NCBI GenBank assembly: GCA_029204225.1
Contig: CM055093.1
Location: forward strand, 28,183,566-28,247,565
Source of the DNA: Diphasiastrum complanatum
Lineage: Eukaryota; Streptophyta; Lycopodiopsida; Lycopodiales; Lycopodiaceae
Length of the DNA stretch: 64,000 nt
Direction: 5' to 3'
Position 1 is the first letter of the stretch. Every line of letters starts with the position of its first letter. The translations under genes were made by a program, and so were the position numbers. Shown in pieces: positions 34,862 through 45,139 of the stretch. A model generated the notes under the pieces. That model did not search any database. It had not been told where the DNA came from and worked only from the letters and a program-made list of their open reading frames with translations.

Positions 34862-36105
34862 TTGTGGGTGTCTCTCTTCAGTTCCTGCAACTATGTCCAT
34901 GAGTTCATTCAACTCAAGTAAGGACTCCATCCTAGTTTGATGAACTCAACCTATCATTAGTTTCTAACATGATCCCACAATTGGAAGCCATGAATATAAT
35001 GATTCTTCAACTTTTAGGATTTATCCTAATGCACCTAGCACTCACTTTTCTCTCAACAAATGATAGATAAGGAGATCTTAGAAGATCTAGGACTCTAAAA
35101 CACTTCTATCTTGAACCTGGCTGGTTTCCAAGCATAGAAAGGAAGATTGAAACACTAAGAATGGATTACAAACTCAAACCAACCTGAACACACTCTTTCT
35201 TAAGCTCTCAAACTTTCTAGCAAGTGACCAAATCAAGTTATGATGTGAAGAGTTACTTGCATTTTTAGAAAATACACAAGACTAGGCTGCCAAGAATACC
35301 TAGAATTGAACAAATTTGATCAACACACTAAGATATTGATTCAACCTATAAAACCACATGTAAACCACACTTCTAGAAGTTTATAAACTCCATCAAATGA
35401 TAAATATAAGCTTTAGAGGTGAATGAAAGAGCACACTTAGTGAATCACAAGACTAGCTTCACTTGCTTGTCAAATCTTGGAGTTTAGATGTAGATCTAAG
35501 ATCACTTCACATGAGAACGTTCCTCAACCTATTAAGAACTTGAAAACACATTTTCATAATGGTTAAAACCTTCCAACGAATGCTCCAATCAAATTACATA
35601 AGGAGAGTTACTTACATGCTCAACAAAGTACACCAAAATCTATGCAAAAGATTGTTGACAGTCTGTTCACCCAAAAGGGGATCTTTCATCCAAGTGGAAG
35701 CTTTGCTCAGCCTTTTAGAGAAATACAAAATCACTCAAAGAGTATTTGTCATCCACTTAAGGAGAAGGTTCATCCACTTAAGGAGAGTGTTCATCCACAA
35801 AGGAGAGTGTTCATCCACAAAAGTGGAGATTGTCAACAATACATTGAACAGAACATTGTTAGTATTGAATATGCACAAGCCTCACAATCAAGAAATGATT
35901 AGGTGTTATGATATAATCCAAAATAGCTTCTTCTCAGCCTCTGATCTTCAATAGACCTGAAATATCTTTTGATCCACAAGTTCAACTCACAAAACAAAGG
36001 TTAGTAAGATTTGATCAACAGTGCAATGCATAATCATGCTAGAACTTGATCAAACATCCAAATATCCCCACAAATGAAAACCTTACCAAAAATAACAGCC
36101 AACTA
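34862..36105 (-). other. Leader of the non-autonomous element
   Basis: Untranslated sequence between the primer site and gag. No coding signal on the minus strand. It contains a short tandem repeat at 35750..35830, units of about 19..21 bp around GGAGAGTGTTCATCCAC. Confidence 0.6.
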
Positions 36106-36117
36106 GCTCTGATACCA
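36106..36117 (-). other. Primer-binding site, initiator tRNA-Met (non-autonomous element)
   Basis: The minus strand reads TGGTATCAGAGC, adjacent to the LTR. Confidence 0.92.
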
Positions 36118-36772
36118 TGTGAAAAAAGTGGATCTTGAATGGATTTAAACTCCCAAAATACTTGGCTAAGATCTTTGCACAACAAGCTACAAAAGCTAGA
36201 AATGGCAAAGCATCCTAATGCTACCTTTGATACACATGAACTTGACAAAGCATTCAAGAGACAAAAGAAACTAATAAAAGGTACTGATGGCAGCCAAAAA
36301 CAACAGCATAACAGCCCTACAACAACAGCCTACCACTTTTGGAAACCTCTTAAGATCATACACTAAAGCTTGAAGACAATACACAAAGCAATGCTCTCAA
36401 TGGAGGAAGAAACTGTGACAATGATCTATTGATCTCTCTCAACAATACAATAAGTTTCTCCAACCTATTCTCAACGAATTTCAGTCTAATATAGGTGAGA
36501 GAGATGACTCTCTCTCCTCTCTCTAGAACTTAGGACCCAATTTTAGAGCACCAATAGCCTAAAATAGCCAATTTTGGCCTATATGTCCAAATAACATGAT
36601 TTTGGTGTCATTTCGAAGGTCCTGAAGTTTGAGACTTTTTCAATATGAAATATATACTAGAATAAAAGTATCTAGGCCTCTTTCACACATGTGTAAGGTT
36701 AGATCCAAAATTATGTACAAAAATTGCCAATTTAGGCCTCAAACTAGCTAGGAAATGTTGACAAATTTCACA
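36118..36772 (-). repeat. 5' LTR of the non-autonomous element
   Basis: TGTGAAAAAAGTGG... to ...AATTTCACA. Directly followed on the minus strand by the primer site and flanked outside by TTGAA. It carries an extra CCTGAAGT-like octamer near 36620 compared with the other LTR. Confidence 0.93.
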
Positions 36773-37500
36773 TTGAATAGGATGTGGAGCTTCTGTAGCT
36801 GCATTTGTCACTTGATTTGACTGTCCCTTGCTGTTGTTCTTTGTTTGCAGTATCCGGAAGTCTTGAATTTTGTGGTTGTTTCGCTTGCAGTATCTGCAGA
36901 ACAACTTCTTCTTTGCCTGCGGATTTGACTATTCTTTGTGTTGTGCTGGTTTTTGGTTTGGATTTGATTGCTTTGGGTCTTTCTTCTTCTTCTGCTTAGT
37001 CGTGCTCTTGTTGGTGTATAAAGCGTGAGAATCAGCTGATGAATTTGAGGCTTCATTTCTCTGCGTGTCTTCCTGCAACAACATAGTAATGACTCTCGAA
37101 AGAGTCAGTTCGGGGTGTGTCATGATGATCACCACCCAGTTGTCGTATGAGCTTGACAAGCTTGTAAGCAGTTGCATCACTGCATCTTGATCGTCTATGA
37201 CAGATCCGACAGTGGTCATTTGCCTTAGCAGGTTCTTGACTTGATTGATGTGATTTTGCAGGGAATAACCATTCGCCATCTTGAGGGAGTAAAATTTCTT
37301 CCTGAGATGTAGCTTGGAAGATATATCTCGCACTTCGTATAGTGTGCTCAAGATGTCCCAGACTTCTTTCGATGTCTAGGCCTCAGATACATGGCCGATC
37401 TGGGAATCCGTAATATTGAGGATGATCAACGCGAAAGTCTTTCCATCCTTCAGCTTCCATCTGACGATTGTTGTGTCGTTTGCTTCGGGGTTCCCTCTAC
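36773..37500 (-). pseudogene. copia B gag half
   Basis: 36929..37351 plus flanking codons to about 37500 give a copia Gag: TTIVRWKLKDGKTFALIIL, KLHLRKKFYSLKM, LLTSLSSSYDNWVV and LTLSRVITMLLQED. A knuckle CRYCKRNNHKIQDF (36683..36904) follows, with the final Cys changed to Phe. The frame is cut by the insertion at 36772 and resumes as protease at 31220. The 5' end stops near 37500, so the 5' LTR is lost. Confidence 0.85.
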
Positions 37501-37570
37501 ACCTATAATAACATCATACAATTAAAAAGCCATTAGTACAGTTTTCATCTTAAAATTCCACAGATGGTAA

Positions 37571-38317
37571 TGTCAGAAATGGTGAATTTTTGCAACTTTG
37601 CCGCGACGCAAAAGTCAACATGCCTTGACTTGAAGGTTGAACGATTTTCGAAGATCAAATAATTCGCGAAAGTCAACGTGCTTCTAGGACAAATGAAGGA
37701 CGAACGATTCGCGAACCATTTGCAAAAATCAAACATAATTCCAGGATCGCAAAGCGATGAAAAATGAAAGAAATGAAAGGAAACGAAAGAAACAAAAGAG
37801 AATCTTTCGCCTGCCAGCTGGCAGCTCAACGGGCTTGGAGTCTTAAACTTCACGCCTAGCTAAAACAGGTAGCAACAACAAAGAGTAACTAATTAGTTGA
37901 TTAGCGTTAACTACTCTTGTAATTCTCTGGTTTAGCTATCTTGTAAACTCCACACAGTTGAGACAAAAACTATTCTTCTAGATTAAAATAGATATAGAGA
38001 GTAGAGCTGAAAAAGAAAAAGACGAGAAATGAAAACAACTGTGCATGAAAGTTTGCCAACGAGCAGAACACAACGAAAGAGCAGAGCATCAAGCCACCAA
38101 TGAGCAAGACATTGACCATCTTGCTATTAAAAAAATTAAACTGATAATTTGATTGTTCTATTTTGTGTATCTCCTTGTCTTCCGCAGTCTTGATTGCTAG
38201 AATGGAATCCGTTTTGTGATGTGTAGTCGCGTGCCTAGGTTTCTGTGAGCTTCCGCACAAAAGGAAATTAAAAGAAACAAAATTGTTTGCAACAACGAAA
38301 CAAAACCGTTCGTGACA
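37571..38317 (+). repeat. 5' LTR of a plus-strand copia element (copia C)
   Basis: TGTCAGAAATGG...CGTTCGTGACA, directly followed by a primer site at 38318. It is homologous, in opposite orientation, to the LTR at 61292..61985, which fixes both boundaries. 747 bp. Confidence 0.85.
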
Positions 38318-38329
38318 TGGTATCAGAGC
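38318..38329 (+). other. Primer-binding site, initiator tRNA-Met (copia C)
   Basis: TGGTATCAGAGC with no spacer after the LTR. Confidence 0.92.
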
Positions 38330-38380
38330 TGACAAGTTATTACTACTGATATCTAAGTAGTGATTTTCTAAACAACACAA

Positions 38381-39010
38381 TATGACTACAACGATCCAGA
38401 CAAGGGTAGTAATCAGTCTTGATGGCGCAAATTATAGGATATGAAAATTCAAGATCAAAACACTTTTGAAGGATGAAGGCATCTGGTTGGTGACCCAACT
38501 CTCAGCGGTGCAACCTCCATCCAAGGATGCAGATAGAGGTGATGAAGCCTTCACAATACTTGATGAAGCTTTGACGAGCTACACTGAACACGACTACGAT
38601 GTAGTCATTGATTCAGGAGCAACATCACCCATCACCTGCAACAAGAAACTCTTGATCGACTTCAGAGAACTCAAAAATAACAGAGCAGTGATCATTAGGT
38701 GATGGGAGCAGACACGATGTCAAAGACATCGGGACTCTACAGTCGTGAACACTGTCAGGGCAAGCAGAGCTGCCAAGAGCACTCTACGTGCCCTCATTAA
38801 GAAAAGATTTGCTATTAGTCTCCAAGATGATAGATCTTGGAATTCGAGTTTTATTCGACGGCAACACATGCCGCATGATCGAGAAAAATACAAACAAATT
38901 GTTGACGATTGGATGCAGAGAAGGAAATCTCTACCAAGCCAAGATAATCAGCAACTCTGATAGCATATTAAATGCATCAGAGAATGAAAATCAGCTCTAA
39001 AAAGATGAAA
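38381..39010 (+). pseudogene. copia C gag-protease stump with internal deletion
   Basis: The frame starts MTTTIQTRVVISLDGANYRI, a copia Gag start, and within 100 residues jumps to a protease active site (YDVVIDSGATSPITCNK). GAG-pre-integrase sequence follows (LYVPSLRKDLLLVSKM and CRMIEKNTNK in 38788..39000). Most of gag is missing, and sequence beyond about 39010 is gypsy, so both an internal deletion and a 3' truncation occurred. Confidence 0.75.
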
Positions 39011-39029
39011 GAGGCCATGAGATCTTCAA

Positions 39030-39920
39030 AATGACATGATTATGTGAATTTTGTCAGGTCTACCTAAAAGGATCAAATGTGAGCTGAAACACCATAATGA
39101 GTACGCAATTTTGCAAAATGCTATGGACGATGCAATATGAGAGGAGGATGAAGATTCAGATAATGAGCCGAATATCAATACGTTGCCTTATACAACAGGG
39201 CAGTCCACTACGACATCCACCACTATTGCATCAACGAAAACCAATGCTACTGCAGAGATGATACTCAGAACCAACAGAAACAAATGAAAAAGTTGCAGTC
39301 GCAACTTGATGAGAAGATCAAAGTATTGGAAAATTTCCACGGAACGACGAACAAAGAACCTGAGAAGTTTGTTAAGACATTTCCTACCAGGGAAAATGTC
39401 TGGTCTTCCATATGTACGGACAATCACATAGCAAATGAATGTCCTAAATCAAAAAAACGAATAGAAACCAGTATTTGCCATTTGTGTAATTCGTCTGATC
39501 ATGAGACTGCTTATTGTTTCTTTAATCCTCGGATTATCTAGCAACGATATGCCCATATGGGATATCGAGAACCCCATTATGGAAAGGATCATGCAACCAA
39601 ATCTCTTCTTGGGTATCCAAACATATCAGCTTTATCAGCCCCACCAACACAATCGGCTCCTCCTACTAATTTGATGGAACCAAGAACCTTACAAAGGCAA
39701 CGAGCAATAAAATTACAGTAATGATAGTGGCCCTTTAGAACAATTTGCTATTTATGCTGTTGCACAACAACAAGCATCTAGAAATTGGACCAAAGCACCA
39801 CTTGGATGCTTCGCATGTGGAGAAAATCATAGAGTTGCAGAATGTTCAAACAAAGGAAAATTTATGTCGTGACTGTGGTTATGGGCATTGCTACAAGGAG
39901 TGCCTAGCAAGACCGAAGCC
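39030..39920 (+). pseudogene. gypsy III gag C-terminus with four zinc knuckles
   Basis: After the capsid end come four consecutive CCHC-type units: SSIC.D.H....C (first Cys lost, about 39407..39445), CHLC....H....C (about 39475..39520), CFAC....H....C (about 39808..39850) and CRDC....C....C-like (about 39860..39905). Frame changes occur between them. Plant gypsy Gags usually have one or two. Confidence 0.7.
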
Positions 39921-40439
39921 ACCGCCAGTCATAGCTCCTGTAAATTTGATAATAATCAAGCAAAGACTAGCAGTTCAAACCTGAACCAAGTGTACCTTTG
40001 ATGGTGGTTACCAGAGTACAGAAGTAGAAAGAACCGGTAGCGAATCTAGTACCTGCTGATTCTATACCATTAACTCATATACCAACAACATCTGGCATCT
40101 ATCCAAATCTCCATGCCAAAAAGAGGAGATATCAGGATATGAGACAATAAATTAAACAATTGCAAGAAGAAGAGGTGTCTAAAGTTGCTAATGCTGTAGC
40201 TGAAGTTCGTTCTTCAGCCACCAAATAATCCACAAATAGATATGAATGCTCAATTGCATCATCATGAAGAACCCTTCAAGATGACTGAACCAAAAGCGTC
40301 GCAGACAGAACTCCTCATGAGTATTTTGTCTAGTAAGATCAATATTACGTTGGGAGAGTTCTTGAAGTTGGTGCTAAATGCAAAAGAAGTATTAGTGCAA
40401 AAGTTAACTCAAACTGAACCATAAGTCCATCAAGAACCA

Positions 40440-40970
40440 CTTTTGTATGCTAGATTTGAAGAATCTAATGAAGTACTCCATGTTGGAGCAGCCTGGAAAA
40501 GTGAGCAAAAAAATATCACCCTGCCAATACAACATAGACAATTTTCTAAAGAAGCAGTTGTCATAGATAAAGGTTCGGGAGTTAACTTGATTAAGCCTGT
40601 GACTTTCGCCATTAAGCTAGCTGATCAAACTACAGTTTGTACAAATGGTTGAAGACATATCTGTCAAAATTGCTGGAGTATAGTTTGTCATTACTTTTGT
40701 AGTAATGGACTTACTTGATGCACCAAATGTCTGTCGAGTCTTACTGGGACGCCCATGGTTACGGATTGCGCAAGTAATTCATAACTGGGTTACCGAAAAA
40801 ATCACTTTTGAAAATCGTGATTGTGTAGTCAAAGTTGATCCGATAACTTGGACTATCAAACCAGTAGCCCAAAAAGAAGATGATGATTCATCAATAATGG
40901 ATCATACCTATGATCGACCAGTCAAAAATTGGGGCTGTCAACTGGAATCAAGGTCTTGCAACAATTGACT
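40440..40970 (+). pseudogene. gypsy III retropepsin
   Basis: Frames 40443..40652 (VVIDKGSGVNLI, catalytic Asp present but the following Gly changed to Lys) and 40705..40968 (CRVLLGRPWLRIAQVIHNW) cover the two halves of the protease. They are separated by a frame break around 40655..40700. Confidence 0.75.
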
Positions 40971-41486
40971 GTACAATAGGCTATATGTGTCAAAGTCCAA
41001 CTTGAGCGAGATTTCATTATTGGATCAAACTTTGGATACACCGATCACTTTTCCATTGAATGTGCTAAATGTAGCTTGGATATCAACAGAAGTCATACCA
41101 GATTCAATTGAAGACCCTTGACTTATGATGGCAGCGCAGAACTTGCTGATGACCAGGTTCTAAATCACATGGATCCTACCAGATTTGGAGTACGTGATAT
41201 TCCCGATGAACCAACAATAAGACTGCCAAAAGCAGTTATATTGAAGGAAGACAAGATCACATGATCAATGACGAAGAAACAAGCTAAGCAACATTACAAT
41301 ACGATCATGAAATGGAAAAATCCACCTCAAAAGGTTGATTCCAAGACTGTGCCACCTTTATTGGATAAAGGCAAAGGGAAAGTCAAGGATGATTCTGCAA
41401 GTTAGAATTATCGCAAGACATCACCATCTAGGAAGTCTTCACCTTCAAAGAAGAGTCCATCTTCTCGAAAGTCACCGCCTCCACGA

Positions 41487-42290
41487 TTGATTTATGCTAA
41501 GAAAGCTAAGCGAAGATCCAAGAATAATCCTTTTGACAAAGAACAATCAGAGGAAGTCCAGCATGATGTGCCAAAGCATTTTAAACGTTATACTATGGAT
41601 GATGTGATTATCATGTTACCAAAAGCACATCGTGAACCTGAAGAACAAGTGCCAGAATCGAAAGATGTTTACGATGGCCCAGCTAGGACGCAGCCTATGA
41701 CTCTTGTTGAACCAGGAGATCCAGAAAAGATTGTAAAAGTTGGAGCAGAACTCACTCCTGAACAGTTTCACGACCTACGGACATTGCTTATTAAGTATCA
41801 AGATTGCTTTGCTTGGACTTATAAAGATCTCAAAGGGATTCCGACATCAGTTATTGAGCATACCATACCCTTAATGCCTGATGCAGTTCCAAAGGTCAAA
41901 AGATTTTATCATTGTAATCCTAATGTTATGGATTTGATAAAGAAAGAGCTATAGTGATTGCTTGAAGTCGATTTCATTTATGAGATCGAGCATACTGAAT
42001 GGGTTTCACCAATTGTCATTGTTCCTAAGAAGAATGGAAAATTGAAAAATTTGTGTGAATCTCAAGGCCTTGAACAAAGTGACGTGAAAGGATCACTTTT
42101 CGTTACCTTTTACCGAAACCATTTTGGATTGCCTTGCTGGAGCGGAGGCTTACAGTTTTTTGGATGGATTTAGTGGATACAACCAGGTCAAGATTGCACC
42201 TGATCGTCACAAAACAGCTTTTGCAACAGAATGCCAGGACCTATGCTTATAACGTAATGCCTTTTGGACTCAATATCCTCAATTTAACCA
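41487..42290 (+). pseudogene. gypsy III linker and RT N-terminus
   Basis: 41487..41954 encodes the pre-RT linker (LTPEQFHDLRTLLIKYQDCF, FAWTYKDLKGIP). 41958..42173 encodes the RT start (DFIYEIEHTEWVSPIVIVPK). A frame shift near 42040 moves the following VNLKALNKV, FLDGFSGYNQVKIAPDRHKT into other frames. It ends before the YxDD block. Confidence 0.85.
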
Positions 42291-44600
42291 ACCAACCAAC
42301 CTAAGCAAGCACACAGAGATAGAATGATTTCTCAATTGTTTATCTCTAATTCTGAGTACTCACTCAGGGTCCAAAGGTACATTGAGCGATAAATCCTCCA
42401 AATGGGCAAAATCTTCAATACATCTAACTGTCATCATCATATAAAGTAAATTTACATGATACCCTGGATAGCAGTCGACCAGACCTGAAGAGTAAGATCA
42501 AAAGCTAACAAATCAATCATTTAACTTTCACAACTACCTTGAAAATCAATCTTTAGTCTGATTTCAATATCAAATAAGTACTTAGAGATGGAATAATACT
42601 CAAATCATATATCTCTGTACTCAAGTACTATATCGACCTTTATAAATAAACTAAAAGATAAATTTTCCTAATGGGTTTGATTCTCTTCAATCTAATAACA
42701 TCACCTTCGTGTAACCTCAACTTACATGAATCATTGGGTGAGTTCTCACCTTACATTAGAGATCAATATTCAAAAGTTAAAGATTCAAAACAATTATAGT
42801 CCAAGACTATCCACAATTGCTTGTAGACTTGTCACAAATGCTTCTTGGTACAAATACACTTAGAATTTTTTCAAAAACTAAGGTACAAAACTCATTCCAC
42901 CAAAATCTCTTAGGAGATCCATCAAGATAAAAATGACTTTAACTCAGTCTTGAGTACCTCAGATACTCTCTTGAATTAAGTGCTCTTTCCCTAGCATCAC
43001 ATGCCAGAAAATAGCAATAATTCAATCTTGATAGACTTAACTGCTCCTAATTAACCAGAGATTTTAGGCTAAAAAATAGTACACAAGCATTCCTTGACTA
43101 CAATTTGTAAAGGTAAGCAAATTCCTCATAAGTAAACGATTACTTATTGAAAATGCTTATGAGATTCAAACAATCTCAAGTTTGTACACAAATTTAGAGT
43201 TCAAATAACAGATCTAAATTAATTGATCAAGAATTACTCACTATCTTAAGAATCATCATATTTCCATATAATCATCTAATGACCTTTAAGTACCAATTTA
43301 TAATCTGTCAATCATAAACATTTTGAATCTTATGATTTGTCAATAATAATTTATCGGATTCCAAATCCATAATCATTTAGAGATACAGGTGTATATGTAC
43401 AACATACCACTCTGGAAATATAGGAAACATTCTGAAATCTTTTCCACAAAGAAGATTACTGGATTCCAAGAATATCCTTCCAACCCGATTCTTAACCAGA
43501 TTATGAGTTCCAAATTCTACAATCAACCAAGTAATTAAAGACTATTATAACATTTGTCTTTAACAATATAAATTTTATACAATCACCTATAACCACATCT
43601 AGAAATTATAAAGTTCTGCTGAATTCAGTGATTATCCTTGACATTAGTTAGACTCTATCATCCAATATGAGCTCACTGGGATATAGTCAATAACTTGGGA
43701 TATTTTCCCTTCAAGAAATATTCTATATCAAGAATCTTCTATATTCTTTGCACAGAATTCTCATAGATGAATCTAAATGACTCACAACCATGTAGACTTC
43801 CATGAAGCATTCATACTGATCCTAAGATGCAGTATAGGCTGAGAACGAAGATTTCTTGATTTGTAGAAGTCAAAAGAGCTTCAAACGTGATGGAGATGGT
43901 GCATAAGCCACCGACCATCAATTCACAGGTCTGATAGCTTTTTGGGAAGGTAAAAAGGAATGCTAATCATGCTGTAATTAATTCCAGAATGAACTCCTTA
44001 TGGATTTGGAGAGATCCATCCCCCAAAAATCACCAAAAATGGTCACTTTTTTGAATTTTTTTTTGATTTCCTACAAGTTCAATTGCTGGAATTCTTGGTT
44101 CTAACTTCAGAGAAAGCTTCAAAAGACTTTGGTTCACCTCTTTACAAGCTCTACATGGTGTTTTACAGCCACCTACTATCCAACTTTATGAAGAAAACAA
44201 GCAAAAATGATGATTTTTGGCTATTTTCCGGTTTTTTTCATCACCATAAAGTGGAAATTCATGACATACAACTCTTTCTCTAACACATGCAAACAATTTA
44301 CAGAATTAAAACCATCTAATTATCTGATCTTGTTGGATTTTGGTTCTTACTATCTATTTTGTGCCAAAAAGCATAAAAAACCAAGCAATTTTGACCAAGA
44401 CATAGCCTAGAATCATAAATTATTGGAGAGAACTGACATGCATCATTAATGAACCCTAAAATGAAAGTACACTTGCTGGAAAATTCAGATTTACCAAAGA
44501 TTTGATCTACACAGGAAAAAGCTCCAAAAAAGCATCACAAATTGGCCTTCAAGGACAATTCCCCATAAAGCCACAAAGAATCGCAAGAGTAATGGATCTT
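42291..44600. other. AT-rich stretch without recognised genes
   Basis: About 2.3 kb with no coding motif, LTR termini or RNA gene I can support. Short open frames at 44083..44410 have no family signature. It might be LTR or leader of an unrecognised element feeding the frame at 44638..45120. Confidence 0.35.
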
Positions 44601-44637
44601 AGCAACATGCAAATTGAAACTGGGATAATACACCCAC

Positions 44638-45120
44638 TTGCACCCTTGCTATCCACCTTGGAAGAGAATTCCCATGGATCTCTTCAGGCGTCAGGTGCAG
44701 GTGTATAGCCAAACCTTGAACAGCTACCAGGCAGAGTTCGACAAATACCGGGCAAGCGCAACACACGAGCTCGCCCAGGCCAAACAAGCCCTCAAGGCTT
44801 GCCAGCAATATATGGAGAAGAAGACCCAACCAACCCTAGTGGTGACTCCAACGCCACCTGTTTTTTATGCTGCACAGGCAAGCACTAGTCAGGACCAAGG
44901 CCAGCACGCAGCAGGGGTGATAAGTCAGGATCAGGGGTCAGAAGAGACCAAGGACCAATTGATACGGGTGCTGAGATGCGGGACCAAGGCAAAGACATCG
45001 GTCCCAGCCATAGCCATGAGGAAGGACAAGCCTCCTCATCAAGAAGCTCGCGCACCATATCTGTCAGCCGGACCTTATGACGTCCAAAGTCCATGGAGAA
45101 AAAAATCAATGAATTTCTAG
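44638..45120 (+). CDS. Unidentified ORF, coiled-coil and Gln-rich (possibly transposon-derived)
   Basis: 160 residues. The first part up to about residue 65 is helix-forming with regular Leu/Ala/Lys spacing (YQAEFDKYRASATHELAQAK). The middle is rich in Pro, Gln and Ser with two TSQDQGQ/ISQDQG-like repeats. The tail is basic. Its base composition is more GC-rich than the flanks. It resembles the N-terminal part of plant retroelement Gag-like proteins but has no diagnostic motif, and the sequence continues into the duplicated repeat at 45140 just after the stop. Function unknown. Confidence 0.35.
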   Translation: MHPCYPPWKRIPMDLFRRQVQVYSQTLNSYQAEFDKYRASATHELAQAKQALKACQQYMEKKTQPTLVVTPTPPVFYAAQASTSQDQGQHAAGVISQDQGSEETKDQLIRVLRCGTKAKTSVPAIAMRKDKPPHQEARAPYLSAGPYDVQSPWRKKSMNF

Positions 45121-45139
45121 TGGCCCTACCTATCTTAAT

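Larger units (their letters stand above)
31221..36772 (-). mobile_element. Complete non-autonomous copia-type LTR element (TR-GAG-like)
   Basis: Two LTRs (31221..31867 and 36118..36772) flank an interior with a tRNA-Met primer site (36106..36117), gag (34236..34805), a zinc knuckle, a stub of protease active site, unrelated reading frames, and a purine tract (31868..31877). TTGAA precedes 31221 (31216..31220) and follows 36772 (36773..36777), a 5-bp target duplication. Interior RT, RNase H and integrase are absent. It was inserted into copia B between its gag zinc knuckle and protease. LTRs differ at a modest number of positions plus an 8-bp indel, so the insertion is fairly recent. Confidence 0.93.
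39030..42290 (+). mobile_element. Ty3/gypsy fragment (gypsy III), gag end to RT, both ends truncated
   Basis: Plus-strand order: capsid end (LPKRIKCELK near 39055), several zinc knuckles (39400..39905), protease (40443..40652 and 40705..40968), linker, and RT start (41487..42285). It follows the same layout as the minus-strand gypsy I and shares its signatures (RVLLGRPWL, FIYEIEHTEW, SPIVIVPKKNGK), so both are one family. No LTR or primer site is attached. The left end abuts copia C and the right end stops inside RT palm sequence near 42285. Many stops. Confidence 0.85.

Noticed and set aside
42291-44600. LTR of gypsy III at its right side
   Set aside because: No repeat partner, no TG..CA ends, no primer site or purine tract found.
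44885-45109. Minus-strand ORF opposite the 44638..45120 frame
   Set aside because: Shadow of the plus-strand frame, no motif.
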